Shown here piece after piece: positions 48,126 through 57,064 of a DNA stretch of 64,000 bases; the stretch's first letter is position 1; every line of letters starts with the position of its first letter. The stretch spans positions 62,001 to 126,000 of the forward strand of contig NZ_SJOH01000010.1 of the NCBI RefSeq assembly GCF_004331285.1. The letters are read 5' to 3'. Under the pieces are notes generated by a model. That model searched no databases, was not told the origin of the DNA, and saw only the letters and a list, made by a program, of their open reading frames with translations. The position numbers were made by a program, and so were the translations under genes. Origin of the DNA: Acinetobacter sp. ANC 3781 (GTDB taxonomy: Bacteria > Pseudomonadota > Gammaproteobacteria > Pseudomonadales > Moraxellaceae).

Positions 48126-48575
48126 ATGCAGGCACTTGTCGATTGGCTCTCTCAGTCTTTACAACCCAAGCTTGGATATTTATGTTTAGCGCTTTTAGTC
48201 AGTCCATTTGGTACACTTGTTTTTAGCCCCTTATTTTCTGTTCAAGCTTTATAAGCGCAGTACAGTATTAAAGAGCATCATGCTCACTTTTAATGCGCCA
48301 TTTTTTTACTTGTCTGTATTTATCTTATTTTCTTCATGAGCATTTTTCCTTTGCTGCTTCTGAGTTAAATTATTTCAAAATACTTAAAAATCTTAAATTT
48401 TGTGACCATCATTTTGAATTATTGGGGCTTCAGTGATTTGTTAGGATTTATTTTTCCGCCAAATCTGACGCTGCAAAATTTAACTGTCGTGTTGTATATC
48501 TCGCCCCTTATAGCCATTCTTTATATTTTTCTGCTTTTTCGATACACCCTCCCTATCCGTCAAAAGCCTCGATGA
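48126..48575 (+). pseudogene. Decayed small membrane protein gene with three in-frame stops
   Basis: A single reading frame of 150 codons runs from ATG 48126 to TGA 48575 with TAA codons at 48252, 48291 and 48366 and no frameshift. The pieces together encode a hydrophobic protein: LGYLCLALLVSPFGTLVF, CAIFLLVCIYLIFFMSIFPLLLL, FVTIILNYWGFSDLLGFIFPP and VVLYISPLIAILYIFLLFRY, that is about four TM helices, with a basic C-terminus (PIRQKPR). The first (42 aa) and last (58 codons from GTG 48402) pieces could be read as tiny ORFs. The shared frame argues for one inactivated gene. Family not recognised. Confidence 0.65.
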
Positions 48576-48655
48576 TTCCTGTATAACCCTTTGCCACTCC
48601 TCTACAAAGTCCTTATAATTGAGCACAATTTTTCTCTAATTCTAAGTGGATGACC

Positions 48656-49645
48656 ATGAGTCGCGCCATATCGCATATTGATACCTTCCAAGGCTTAATT
48701 CTTGCCTTACAAACTTACTGGGCTGAACAAGGTTGCGTCATTTTGCAACCTTACGATATGGAAATGGGTGCAGGGACATTCCACACTGCGACTTTCCTTC
48801 GTGCGCTTGGCCCTGAAACCTGGAATGCTGCATACGTTCAACCGTCACGCCGTCCGAAAGATGGTCGTTATGGTGAAAACCCGAACCGTTTGCAGCACTA
48901 CTACCAGTTTCAGGTGGTACTGAAACCAAACCCGGATAACATCCAGCAGCTTTATCTTGATTCATTAAAAGCAATCGGAATTGACCCGCTGGTACACGAC
49001 ATCCGTTTTGTCGAAGACAACTGGGAATCTCCAACACTGGGTGCTTGGGGCTTAGGTTGGGAAGTTTGGCTGAACGGTATGGAAGTGACTCAGTTCACGT
49101 ACTTCCAGCAAGTCGGTGGCGTTGAATGCTACCCGGTGACTGGTGAAATCACTTACGGTCTGGAACGTCTGGCAATGTACTTGCAAGGTGTAGACTCGGT
49201 TTACGATTTGGTTTGGACCAAAGGTCAGTTCGGTACGGTGACTTATGGTGATGTATTCCACCAAAATGAAGTGGAACAATCGACCTATAACTTCGAATAT
49301 GCCAATGTTGAAAAAATGTTTGAATTGTTCGACTTTTATGAGGCTGAAGCAACGCGTTTAATTGAAGCGGAACTTCCACTGCCTGCTTATGAGCAAGTGA
49401 TTAAAGCTTCACATTGCTTTAACTTGCTGGATGCACGTGGCGCGATTTCAGTGACTGAACGTCAACGTTATATTCTACGTGTCCGTACTTTGGCACGTTC
49501 AATTGCACAAAGTTATGTGGCAGCGCGTGCCAAGCTTGGCTTCCCGATGGCAGAACCTGAATTACGTGATGAAGTCCTTGCACAGTTAAAAGCACAAGTT
49601 GAAGCGGAAGCGGCTCAAGCAGAAAAAGCAGCGGAGAAGAAATAA
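48656..49645 (+). CDS. glyQ: GlyQ, glycyl-tRNA synthetase alpha subunit
   Basis: A 329-residue class II synthetase subunit that activates glycine and carries the active site. Conserved blocks are [60 protein letters not shown] (motif 2-like) and [22 protein letters not shown], followed by [18 protein letters not shown] (motif 3). The ATG at 48656 has AAGTGG six bases upstream; an ATG at 48650 has no room for a site. The alpha2beta2 form is typical of most bacteria. Its C-terminal tail is Ala/Glu-rich. It overlaps glyS by one base. Confidence 0.96.
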   Translation: MSRAISHIDTFQGLILALQTYWAEQGCVILQPYDMEMGAGTFHTATFLRALGPETWNAAYVQPSRRPKDGRYGENPNRLQHYYQFQVVLKPNPDNIQQLYLDSLKAIGIDPLVHDIRFVEDNWESPTLGAWGLGWEVWLNGMEVTQFTYFQQVGGVECYPVTGEITYGLERLAMYLQGVDSVYDLVWTKGQFGTVTYGDVFHQNEVEQSTYNFEYANVEKMFELFDFYEAEATRLIEAELPLPAYEQVIKASHCFNLLDARGAISVTERQRYILRVRTLARSIAQSYVAARAKLGFPMAEPELRDEVLAQLKAQVEAEAAQAEKAAEKK

Positions 49646-51714
49646 TGTCTAAACATACCGTATTGTTCGAATTGGGCTGTGAAGAACTTCCACCAAAAAG
49701 CTTAAAAAAATTACGTGATGCACTACAAGCAGAAGCCGTTAAAGGCTTAAAAGATGCAGGTCTTGCATTCGATTCTATTGAAGCTTATGCAGCACCTCGT
49801 CGTCTGGCTTTAAAAATCGTTAATGTTGATGGTGCTCAAGCCGATACACAAAAACGTTTTGACGGCCCTGCGCTACAAGCTGCTTATGATGCGGAAGGTA
49901 AGCCAAGCAAAGCATTAGAAGGCTTTATGCGCGGTCAAGGCATCACGGTAGATCAAGTATCGACTTTCCAAGCCGGTAAAGTTGAAAAGGTTTGTTACTT
50001 GAAAGATGTCAAAGGTCAAAGCCTAGACGTTTTACTGCCGCAAATTTTGCAAAATGCTTTGGACAACCTGCCGATTGCTAAACGTATGCGTTCTGCGGCT
50101 AGCCGTACTGAATTCGTACGTCCGGTGAAATGGGTTGTATTGTTAAAAGACAACGATGTTGTTGATGCAACGATTCAGGATCATAAAGCAGGAAATGTGA
50201 CTTACGGTCACCGTTTCCATGCACCTGAAGCGATTACACTGAACCATGCAGATGAATATCTTGCTAAGTTAAAAGCGGCTTATGTAGTTGCGAACTTTGA
50301 AGAACGTCAAGCGATTATCGACCAGCAAGTGAAAGCCTTGGCTGATGAAGTAAATGCGATTGCGATTGTCCCAAGCGACCTGCGTGACGAAGTAACGGCA
50401 TTGGTTGAATGGCCAGTTGCACTTCGTGCCAGCTTCGAAGAACGCTTCCTGGCTGTGCCTCAAGAAGCATTGATCACCACCATGCAGGACAACCAAAAGT
50501 ACTTCTGCTTAGTGAATGCTGACAATAAACTTCAACCGTACTTCATTACTGTGTCGAACATTGAGTCGAAAGACCCGACACAAATTATTGAAGGTAATGA
50601 GAAAGTTGTTCGTCCACGTTTGTCGGATGCTGAATTCTTCTTCTTGCAAGACCAAAAACAACCGCTTGCATCTCGTAAAGAGAAACTTGCCAACATGGTC
50701 TTCCAAGCTGAGCTTGGTACACTTTGGAACAAGTCTGAACGTATTGCAAAACTGGCTGTTGCCCTGGCTCCTATTACAGGTGCGAATACTGCGGATGCTG
50801 AAAAAGCTGCCCTTCTTGCGAAGTGTGACTTAACGTCTGAGCTTGTGGGTGAATTCCCTGAACTTCAAGGGATCGCGGGTACTTACTACGCACGTCTTGA
50901 AGGTGAAAATGCGGAAGTCGCTGAGTCTTTAGGTGAGCAGTATTTACCTAAATTCGCGGGTGACGTTTTACCGAAAACCAAAACAGGTACAACCATTGCT
51001 CTTGCCGACCGTTTAGACACGCTCACAGGCATTTTCGGTATTGGTCAGGCACCTACAGGTTCTAAAGACCCGTTTGCATTACGTCGTTCTGCAATTGGTA
51101 TTCTTCGTCTTGTCACTGAAAACGAGCTTGATGTGTCGATTGAAGATCTGATCAAGCTGGCTTTGGCTGCTTATGGCGATGTATTGAAAGATCACGACAA
51201 GACTTTAGCTGATGCTGTTGCATTCTTAGAAGGTCGTTACCGTGCGAAATACGAAGACCAAGGCGTTGCTGTTGATGTGATTCAAGCTGTTCAAGCCTTG
51301 TCACCAAAATCTCCTCTTGATTTTGACAAGCGTGTAACTGCGGTAAATCACTTCCGTGCCTTGCCTGAAGCGGCTGCGCTTGCTGCTGCAAACAAACGTG
51401 TTGCAAACATTCTTGCAAAAGAAACTGCGCCTGCAGGTTCAGTGGTTGAAGCAAACTTAGTTGAAGATGCTGAAAAAGCATTGTTCGCTGAACTTGCGAA
51501 AATTGCGCCTGTGGTTGAACCGTTATTTTCTGCCAAAGACTACACCGCTGCATTGTCTGCACTTGCTGCTCTTCGCGTGCCTGTCGATGCGTTTTTTGAC
51601 GGTGTAATGGTCATGGCAGATGATGCCGACCTTAAAGCAAACCGCTTACGTATGCTTGCTCAGCTTCGTGATTTGTTTACGAAAGTGGCTGATATTTCGG
51701 TGTTACAGCACTAA
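49645..51714 (+). CDS. glyS: GlyS, glycyl-tRNA synthetase beta subunit
   Basis: A 689-residue tRNA-binding partner of GlyQ. The N-terminus [19 protein letters not shown], the repeated beta-subunit blocks [14 protein letters not shown] and [19 protein letters not shown] (near 272-290), and [22 protein letters not shown] (near 447-468) are diagnostic. A DALR-like anticodon-binding C-terminus ends [21 protein letters not shown]. The length matches the family. It forms an operon with glyQ (ATAATG overlap) closed by the terminator at 51738. Confidence 0.96.
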   Translation: MSKHTVLFELGCEELPPKSLKKLRDALQAEAVKGLKDAGLAFDSIEAYAAPRRLALKIVNVDGAQADTQKRFDGPALQAAYDAEGKPSKALEGFMRGQGITVDQVSTFQAGKVEKVCYLKDVKGQSLDVLLPQILQNALDNLPIAKRMRSAASRTEFVRPVKWVVLLKDNDVVDATIQDHKAGNVTYGHRFHAPEAITLNHADEYLAKLKAAYVVANFEERQAIIDQQVKALADEVNAIAIVPSDLRDEVTALVEWPVALRASFEERFLAVPQEALITTMQDNQKYFCLVNADNKLQPYFITVSNIESKDPTQIIEGNEKVVRPRLSDAEFFFLQDQKQPLASRKEKLANMVFQAELGTLWNKSERIAKLAVALAPITGANTADAEKAALLAKCDLTSELVGEFPELQGIAGTYYARLEGENAEVAESLGEQYLPKFAGDVLPKTKTGTTIALADRLDTLTGIFGIGQAPTGSKDPFALRRSAIGILRLVTENELDVSIEDLIKLALAAYGDVLKDHDKTLADAVAFLEGRYRAKYEDQGVAVDVIQAVQALSPKSPLDFDKRVTAVNHFRALPEAAALAAANKRVANILAKETAPAGSVVEANLVEDAEKALFAELAKIAPVVEPLFSAKDYTAALSALAALRVPVDAFFDGVMVMADDADLKANRLRMLAQLRDLFTKVADISVLQH

Positions 51715-51737
51715 GCGTAAATGCTTGAAGTTTAAAT

Positions 51738-51768
51738 AAAACCCCGCTATAAGTTAGTGGGGTTTTTT
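51738..51768 (+). terminator. Terminator of glyQS
   Basis: The stem AAACCCC / GGGGTTT with a 13-nt loop and a following T6 lies 24 bases after the glyS stop. The frame of the next gene formally extends back into it, which excludes the GTG at 51757 as its start. Confidence 0.85.
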
Positions 51769-51783
51769 AATGAAATTAATAAT

Positions 51784-52851
51784 ATGTCTTCTAATACTAT
51801 AGCTAAGATAACTTTATACAAAGTCAAAGAATGTGGTCTTTATGAAAGAGGAAATGATGAAAAGGCAATTTTCGGTAATCTTGAAGTTTTTTTAAATGAT
51901 TTAAAAGAATGGGTTACCCAAGGTGATAAAGAGTTAAAAGAAACATGTACTTATGCTCCATTTGATGACAAAGATGTAAAAAAAACTTTTTGCTATGACA
52001 TAAAAAAAATAAAAAATGATTTTTTATTAGTTACATGGAATGAGTCAGCGACTACTAACAATAAAGTACCTTCTATTTCAGGCTCTTCTAAAGTTGGTGA
52101 AGCTAATATTAATTTTAACAATATATCGGATGATGAGATTCCTGGATTTCCAACTTACTTTTACTTCATGGTTAAGGAGGGGAAAGTTGCAACTATTAGC
52201 TTTGATTACACACAAAATGGTAGATTGAATTTAGAAAAATATCTCAAAGAGTTTTTCTCTAAATTAAGTAGTTATGTGCTAAGTAGCTTGCAAAGGAATA
52301 CGGATGACTCTTTTGAGCACATTATTACAGGATGGGGTGATGATGAAGGTAATGTATATAAAAACTTAGTGGGAAGACTTCATTTACAATTGATTAGAAA
52401 TAAAGGAAAAATTGATTTCCTTACAAAAAATCATTCACAAATTAGAAAAATTCATCAGCACAATAAGATTTCAACTATAGATTTTTTGAAAATTAGTGGT
52501 TGGCAAAGTTTTACAAATAAAATACTACGTAAAAAAGATCAAGTTAATGAAAAGACTATTAAGTTTTCATTAGAAACAGACTATCAACCTCAAAATAAAG
52601 AAGAACTAGTTAAAATTCTTGAAGAGTGGGAAGCACAGTCATCTCTTAATAGTAAATGGGATGATCTAGGTTTTTCCTTATTAGGAAATTCATCCAAAAT
52701 TTATTGGCTTAGTAAAAGCATAGCTAATGACGAATTTAAACTAGATATCGAAAGAAACGAAAATAATATTTTTGATACAGATAAATTATTAGGTTGGCTT
52801 AATAACCATAAAAAGGACATCCTTCTTTTAGAAGAAGAAAAAGATGAATAA
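51784..52851 (+). CDS. Unknown soluble protein, first gene of an AT-rich two-gene module
   Basis: A 355-residue protein that I do not recognise. It begins MSSNTIAKITLYKVKECGLYE; an N-terminal domain (about 1-165) includes NDFLLVTWNES and GFPTYFYFMVKEGKVATISFDY, then a helical segment (LEKYLKEFFSKLSSYVLSSL). A central Lys-rich part contains GRLHLQLIRNKGKIDFL, and the acidic tail is EEEKDE. No signal peptide, TM helix or catalytic motif is obvious. The composition is much more AT-rich than glyS. The ATG at 51784 lacks a good ribosome site. Its last 8 bases overlap the next gene, so the two are translated together. Confidence 0.75.
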   Translation: MSSNTIAKITLYKVKECGLYERGNDEKAIFGNLEVFLNDLKEWVTQGDKELKETCTYAPFDDKDVKKTFCYDIKKIKNDFLLVTWNESATTNNKVPSISGSSKVGEANINFNNISDDEIPGFPTYFYFMVKEGKVATISFDYTQNGRLNLEKYLKEFFSKLSSYVLSSLQRNTDDSFEHIITGWGDDEGNVYKNLVGRLHLQLIRNKGKIDFLTKNHSQIRKIHQHNKISTIDFLKISGWQSFTNKILRKKDQVNEKTIKFSLETDYQPQNKEELVKILEEWEAQSSLNSKWDDLGFSLLGNSSKIYWLSKSIANDEFKLDIERNENNIFDTDKLLGWLNNHKKDILLLEEEKDE

Positions 52852-53374
52852 ACGTGAACTAATTTTGCTCATAACTTTATTTACACTTATAGCTTTCTTT
52901 GTGGGTAAGTGGATTCCATTTGAAGATCAAAAAAATATTTTCGAAAATATAACTAGTACTACTTCCATTATTTTTGCAATCTTGGGAATATGGTTAGCCT
53001 TATTCTACCCTGATACTATTTCTAAGATTTTCAATCAAGAAGAACCATCTGGTTTAAAAAAAATCTATGAAAATGATAAAAATGAAATTTTTAAAAGATT
53101 GAGTTTAAGCCTTGTTATTATTACTTTCATATTAATACTTTGTATTTTGACAAATTTTGTTATTTTTATTGTCAAAAATATAAGTATTTTCGAACCCATA
53201 AAATATTGGCTTAGAAGCCTATTTTTTGCATATTTATTTTTATTAAGTATTTTTCAAATTTTTGCATTGATATGTACTTTGCTACCAAATAGTTTCCTCG
53301 AAATAACCTTAAAGAGAAATAAAGAGGGTGAAGATTTCGCTAAAAGAAATGGACCTGTTTCACAAAAGAAGTAA
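52844..53374 (+). CDS. Four-TM membrane protein, second gene of the module
   Basis: A 176-residue inner-membrane protein with four predicted helices: residues about 5-22 (LILLITLFTLIAFFVG), 36-56 (TSIIFAILGIWLALFYP), 88-112 (SLSLVIITFILILCILTNFVIFIV) and 122-148. A ~30-residue charged cytoplasmic loop lies between helices 2 and 3 (GLKKIYENDKNEIFKRL), and the C-terminus is charged. Family not recognised. The 8-base overlap with the upstream gene implies a functional pair. A soluble sensor plus small multi-TM partner is a layout seen in several defence systems, but no homology to any is claimed. GC content is very low. Confidence 0.75.
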   Translation: MNKRELILLITLFTLIAFFVGKWIPFEDQKNIFENITSTTSIIFAILGIWLALFYPDTISKIFNQEEPSGLKKIYENDKNEIFKRLSLSLVIITFILILCILTNFVIFIVKNISIFEPIKYWLRSLFFAYLFLLSIFQIFALICTLLPNSFLEITLKRNKEGEDFAKRNGPVSQKK

Positions 53375-53516
53375 GATGGTTATTCTAAATTTCGATAATT
53401 TATGTGTCTTACAAGGAATTTCTTAAACTCTAAATTTCAAATTTACCAAAATTTATAGGCATATCCCTATATTTTTCATATACTCAAACTAACAACACTC
53501 AACAAGAAAGAATCAT

Positions 53517-53906
53517 ATGAAATTTAAAGCTCTTATTTTGACGGGTCTTGCGAGTATCGCAGTTACAGCTTGTACATCTGCACCAAAAATCCCACAGCTT
53601 GAAACAGGTGTATTACAGGAAGTCCAAAACCTGGAAGTCTATCCAAACACGACCAACAATAAAGCCAAACTGACCAAATTTCCCGGGAAATGCGTGATTG
53701 AATTTACGGGCAACCTAGAAGCAGGCAAGTCAGTCGAACAGTGGGCTTTTAAAGGCTTAACCCTCATTTCAGGTGGCTCTGCAACTTTTGCCAAAGACGG
53801 TACAAGTACAGCAAACAAATTTGATCTTAATGATACCGTAGTACAAAAGAACTTCTTAGCATTACGCCATCATTTTCATGAAGATGCTTTAGCACAATGT
53901 GACTAA
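53517..53906 (+). CDS. Small lipoprotein of unknown function
   Basis: A 129-residue protein with a lipoprotein signal (LASIAVTAC, Cys at about residue 19). The mature part is short and beta-like, with a conserved-looking FPGKCVIEFTGNLEAGKSVEQWAFKGL and two Cys. AAGAAAGAATC precedes the ATG weakly. It follows the AT-rich module but has ordinary base composition, so it marks the end of the island. Function is unknown. Confidence 0.78.
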   Translation: MKFKALILTGLASIAVTACTSAPKIPQLETGVLQEVQNLEVYPNTTNNKAKLTKFPGKCVIEFTGNLEAGKSVEQWAFKGLTLISGGSATFAKDGTSTANKFDLNDTVVQKNFLALRHHFHEDALAQCD

Positions 53907-54129
53907 TACAGCCAAGAATCACTGATTCAAATTTGAATTGGTGGTTCTGCTCTTTTTCGAAAAATTTTAGTCCAGCATTCCAGTTTATACTGCAACCTAA
54001 AAAGTTTTTTATCCCTATTTCTGATGATGTTTCAAAATTCACATTTAGAATATCAAAAGGCTTATTTTCTTTATAAAAATAAATAAAATTCAAATCATTA
54101 CAAAAATCAGGTCTATAAATTCCATTCAT
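53827..54129 (-). CDS. Doubtful antisense ORF, unknown
   Basis: A 100-codon frame with AGGA six bases before its ATG. Its first ~73 residues (including KPFDILNVNFETSSEIGIKNFLG) lie in otherwise empty DNA and look protein-like. The last ~27 codons run antisense through the 3' end of the lipoprotein gene. It may be a remnant that lost its own stop, or chance. Confidence 0.25.
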   Translation of the reverse strand: MNGIYRPDFCNDLNFIYFYKENKPFDILNVNFETSSEIGIKNFLGCSINWNAGLKFFEKEQNHQFKFESVILGCISHIVLKHLHENDGVMLRSSFVLRYH

Positions 54130-54274
54130 ATTCCTATCAATATTGTTGATTCAGTGTTGCTAAAACGTGTGACTTTATTCTCCAACCAATCACTTCTCAA
54201 TTAATCTCTTTATTATGTGAAATCTTATAACTCGGTGAACATTCGAGTTTCGCCATACAGGATACATTTAAGCG
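53907..54274. other. Intergenic region upstream of the LEA-like gene
   Basis: This AT-rich stretch contains most of the doubtful minus-strand ORF and the presumed promoter of the LEA-like gene. No RNA gene or strong terminator was seen. Confidence 0.4.
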
Positions 54275-54880
54275 ATGAAAACCCTTAAAACTGCATTGAT
54301 TACCACTGCACTATTGGCCACTTCTCCTCTGTTCGCAAATACTACAGTACAAGCGACAGCAGATGTAAAAACAGAACAACCCGGTATATTGCACAGCTTG
54401 TCTAACGGGGTAAAAAATACCACCCACACAGTTGGTCAAGGTATTCATAGCACTGCTCACAAAGCAGACGAAGGTATTCAAAATACAACACAAAAAGCAG
54501 GTCAAGGCATTAAAAACACTGCGGTCAAAGTAGATCATGGTGTAGAAAAAGGCGTTGATAAAACTCGAACCACAGGTAAAAAAGCTGTAGAAAACACCAA
54601 AAAATTTACTGCAGAAAAGTCTCAGGCAGTCGTAAATAAAGCTGGAAAAGTTAAAGATGCAACCGTGAAAACAGCAGATAAAACTAAAACCTTCGTCGCT
54701 GATAAAGCCGATAAAACCAAAAACTTTAGCAGTGAAAAATTGCAAAAAACCAAAGATACTGTAACTTCACCGTCAGGCAATGCCGGTCTAAATACAAATG
54801 CCAAAGTTGAGTTAAATACTCCTGCGGCTAATGCAAAAGTAGGTCTAGACACAAATGCGTCAGTGAGTCACCAAAAATAA
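54275..54880 (+). CDS. Exported LEA-like (hydrophilin) repeat protein, copy A
   Basis: A 201-residue protein with a Sec signal peptide (MKTLKTALITTALLATSPLFA) and a mature region made of near-11-residue repeats rich in Lys, Ala, Thr, Asp and Gly. Examples are GVKNTTHTVGQGI, KAGQGIKNTAVKVDHG and KTADKTKTFVADKADKTK. There are almost no large hydrophobics and no Cys. This pattern is typical of group 3 LEA proteins and the desiccation-tolerance hydrophilins of Acinetobacter; that function is inference. The signal peptide places it in the periplasm. It is a tandem paralogue of the gene at 55089, with nearly the same signal peptide. Confidence 0.8.
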   Translation: MKTLKTALITTALLATSPLFANTTVQATADVKTEQPGILHSLSNGVKNTTHTVGQGIHSTAHKADEGIQNTTQKAGQGIKNTAVKVDHGVEKGVDKTRTTGKKAVENTKKFTAEKSQAVVNKAGKVKDATVKTADKTKTFVADKADKTKNFSSEKLQKTKDTVTSPSGNAGLNTNAKVELNTPAANAKVGLDTNASVSHQK

Positions 54881-54903
54881 CGTAGTGTTTAAAATTTATC
54901 TCT

Positions 54904-54932
54904 GAAAAGCTCATTTTTATGGGCTTTTCTTT
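54904..54932 (+). terminator. Terminator of LEA-like copy A
   Basis: The stem GAAAAGCTCAT / ATGGGCTTTTC (one wobble) with a T-run lies 23 bases after the stop. Confidence 0.75.
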
Positions 54933-55088
54933 AATTAAGGTGGCTAGTCGTTTATCTACAATCTAGTAAATCATGTAATTTGCTGTATCAATTTTGCCAG
55001 ATTTCTTCTTGCCTGAAAAATTTGCCCTTACAATGAAAATGACGCTTTGGAACTGAAACTATAGTTAGAAACAGGAATAAAACTTACA

Positions 55089-55592
55089 ATGAAAAAGATA
55101 AAAACTGCATTAATTACCAGCGTAATTTTGGCTTCAACTCCACTTTTTGCTCAAACGACGACGACAACCGAAACTGCGACTCCCACACAGCGTCAGGCTG
55201 CGCCATATGGTGATAATCCCAATATTTTTAAAGTGATTACCCACAAGGCGCAAACATCGGTGCAAAATACGGCTGAAAAAGTTGATCATGCTGCACAAAA
55301 AGGAATCGCGAAAGTAAAACCTAAAGTTGAAAATGCCTGGGAAGGAACCAAAGATTTTGCTACGGAAAAATCGGCGGTAGCAAAAGAAAAATCTCAACAT
55401 GCAGCAGCAACAGTAAATAAAAAACTGAATGAAACCAAAGATGAAATTATGGGTAGTCCAAATGACCAGCCTGCGCCCATTGTTTCCCACCCTTTGAGTC
55501 AGTCATCGACAGGAGTGGATTCCGCTCCCGTTCAATCCGTACCCTCGATCCAAGTACAGCCAGTACAAAACAATGCAACCACCAACTTATAA
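55089..55592 (+). CDS. Exported LEA-like protein, copy B
   Basis: A 167-residue protein with a signal peptide (MKKIKTALITSVILASTPLFA) closely resembling that of copy A. The mature part has the same kind of amphipathic LEA-like segments: KAQTSVQNTAEKVDHAAQKGIAKVK and WEGTKDFATEKSAVAKEKSQ. A Pro/Ser/Gln/Val-rich tail (about 125-167) follows. It has its own upstream region of about 208 bases behind the copy A terminator, so the two can be regulated separately. No Cys and no globular domain are visible. Confidence 0.8.
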   Translation: MKKIKTALITSVILASTPLFAQTTTTTETATPTQRQAAPYGDNPNIFKVITHKAQTSVQNTAEKVDHAAQKGIAKVKPKVENAWEGTKDFATEKSAVAKEKSQHAAATVNKKLNETKDEIMGSPNDQPAPIVSHPLSQSSTGVDSAPVQSVPSIQVQPVQNNATTNL

Positions 55593-55638
55593 TGAATCTG
55601 CTCTCTTCTTTTCAGAAGATGGCGAAATTGGGAGTCGG

Positions 55639-56592
55639 TTAATTCACTTGTCGAATGGGTTGCCCTGTTTTAAACGCTGCTACATTGTCGAGCATCTGCT
55701 GCACAATGCGTTGTCGGGCATCAACACTGCCCCACGCACTGTGTGGGGTAATGATTAAATTTGGAATATCATCTGCCAATAACACATTGCCGTCTTTCGG
55801 TGGTTCAATGGTAAGAACATCGGTTGCAGCTCCGGCAATTTTGCCTTGGCGTAAAGCATCTGCAAGCGCTTGTTCATTGACAATGCCACCACGTGCACAG
55901 TTAATTAAAAATGCACTCGGTTTCATGGTATCGAAGGCTTGGGCATCTATCAAATCAGGGGTATCGTCGGTTAATGGACAATGCAGACTCAGGAAATCTA
56001 CTTGAGACAATAAATCTGCAACAGGAATACGACTGGCATCAGTTGGACGATTTGGTAAAGATCCGACCAGTATTTTCATGCCAAACGCTTCAGCCAGTTT
56101 TGCAACCGCCTGTCCTAATTCACCATAACCAATAATTCCTAAAGTCTTGCCTTCCAGTTCAATAATAGGGAAATCCAGCAAACAAAATTGCGAGGCTTTA
56201 TTCCATTCACCTTGTTTCACCGCGCGGTCATATTTGAGCAATGAGGTAGCCAAAACCAACATTAACGCCCAGGTATGCTGTGCTACAGCCGAAGTGCCAT
56301 AACCCTGACAATTACCCACCACAATGCCCTGTGCACGTGCCTGAATCAGGTCAATATTGTTTGTGCCTGTTGCGGAAATTAAAATCAGTTTTAAATTCGG
56401 ACATTGCTGAATCGTTGCCGCATCCACCAGCACTTTATTACTGATAATAACATCTGCCTGCCGCACACGTTCTAAAACTTGCGCTGGCTGAGTGCTTGGA
56501 AATAGGCTTAACTTATCAAAAGCCGCTTTAAGCCCACTAAAATCCAAATCATTTTTATCGAGTGATTCATAATCTAAAAATACGGCTTTCAT
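55639..56592 (-). CDS. D-2-hydroxyacid dehydrogenase (glycerate/hydroxypyruvate type)
   Basis: A 317-residue NAD(P)-dependent dehydrogenase. The Rossmann motif is GKTLGIIGYGELGQAVAKLA near 145-164. The catalytic Arg is in NCARGGIVNEQALADAL near 233, the Glu in DVLTIEPPKDG near 262, and the His in LIITPHSAWGSVDARQR near 284. It most resembles hydroxypyruvate reductase/glycerate dehydrogenase. The start is ATG 56592, with AAGGAA upstream; the longer frame is unsupported. The substrate is uncertain within the family. Confidence 0.88.
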   Translation of the reverse strand: MKAVFLDYESLDKNDLDFSGLKAAFDKLSLFPSTQPAQVLERVRQADVIISNKVLVDAATIQQCPNLKLILISATGTNNIDLIQARAQGIVVGNCQGYGTSAVAQHTWALMLVLATSLLKYDRAVKQGEWNKASQFCLLDFPIIELEGKTLGIIGYGELGQAVAKLAEAFGMKILVGSLPNRPTDASRIPVADLLSQVDFLSLHCPLTDDTPDLIDAQAFDTMKPSAFLINCARGGIVNEQALADALRQGKIAGAATDVLTIEPPKDGNVLLADDIPNLIITPHSAWGSVDARQRIVQQMLDNVAAFKTGQPIRQVN

Positions 56593-56696
56593 GATGCATT
56601 CCTTGGCGGGTTCAGAGGGGGGCTGCAAATTATCCCCTCATGCATTAAAAGCCAGATGTATATGCTTTTTCAACCAAATTCAGGTAGCAGATATGA

Positions 56697-56722
56697 AAAA
56701 ACCCACTATTTAGTGGGTTTGT
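56697..56722 (-). terminator. Terminator at the end of the small membrane gene
   Basis: The stem AACCCACTA / TAGTGGGTT with a tiny loop, followed on the minus strand by T6, includes the stop codon of the gene at 56706. Confidence 0.8.
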
Positions 56723-56903
56723 TAATATGGACTTGAATCGACTTCCGAATTTCAAAAAATACATAGATTGCCAAGGCAAACACCACCAGCAATCCTCCGC
56801 CCATAATCATATAGGTGGCATCTGGACTCTGGGCAAAAACATAGGAAGGTATGAATATAGAGATAATGGTTAAAAGCACAGCCGGTATAAAATCACGTTT
56901 CAT
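56706..56903 (-). CDS. Small membrane protein of unknown function
   Basis: A 65-residue protein. An N-terminal hydrophobic segment with a signal-peptide look (AVLLTIISIFIPSYVFAQS) is followed by a second TM segment (MIMGGGLLVVFALAIYVFFEI) and a basic tail. The start is ATG 56903, with AGGGTG upstream; a longer frame to 56945 is unsupported. Its stop lies inside its own terminator hairpin. I do not recognise a family. Confidence 0.65.
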   Translation of the reverse strand: MKRDFIPAVLLTIISIFIPSYVFAQSPDATYMIMGGGLLVVFALAIYVFFEIRKSIQVHINKPTK

Positions 56904-57064
56904 CCTTAAGCACCCTGTCGTGTTTATTTGTTTGTTGTTCAACATTTAGCAAATTTAACTTGCCTTATATTTTCTATCTTAGACCGATTAAAATATAAAG
57001 CAAGCGGTCAAAATAAGACCAAAGTCGGGTTTGTTTTAAACAATCACAGGCTATTCAATAAGGC

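Noticed and set aside
51757..51783. GTG start for the unknown AT-rich gene
   Set aside because: It lies within the glyS terminator hairpin; ATG 51784 is the first start outside it.
51784..53374. Identification as the Kiwa defence system (kwaA, four TM; kwaB, soluble)
   Set aside because: The sizes are similar, but gene order is reversed and I cannot see a DUF4868-like pattern in the soluble protein, so the name is not supported.
54311..54745. 144-codon antisense frame with many Cys and Phe
   Set aside because: It is the mirror of the Lys/Ala/Thr codons of the LEA-like gene, whose plus-strand frame has a signal peptide, terminator and a paralogue.
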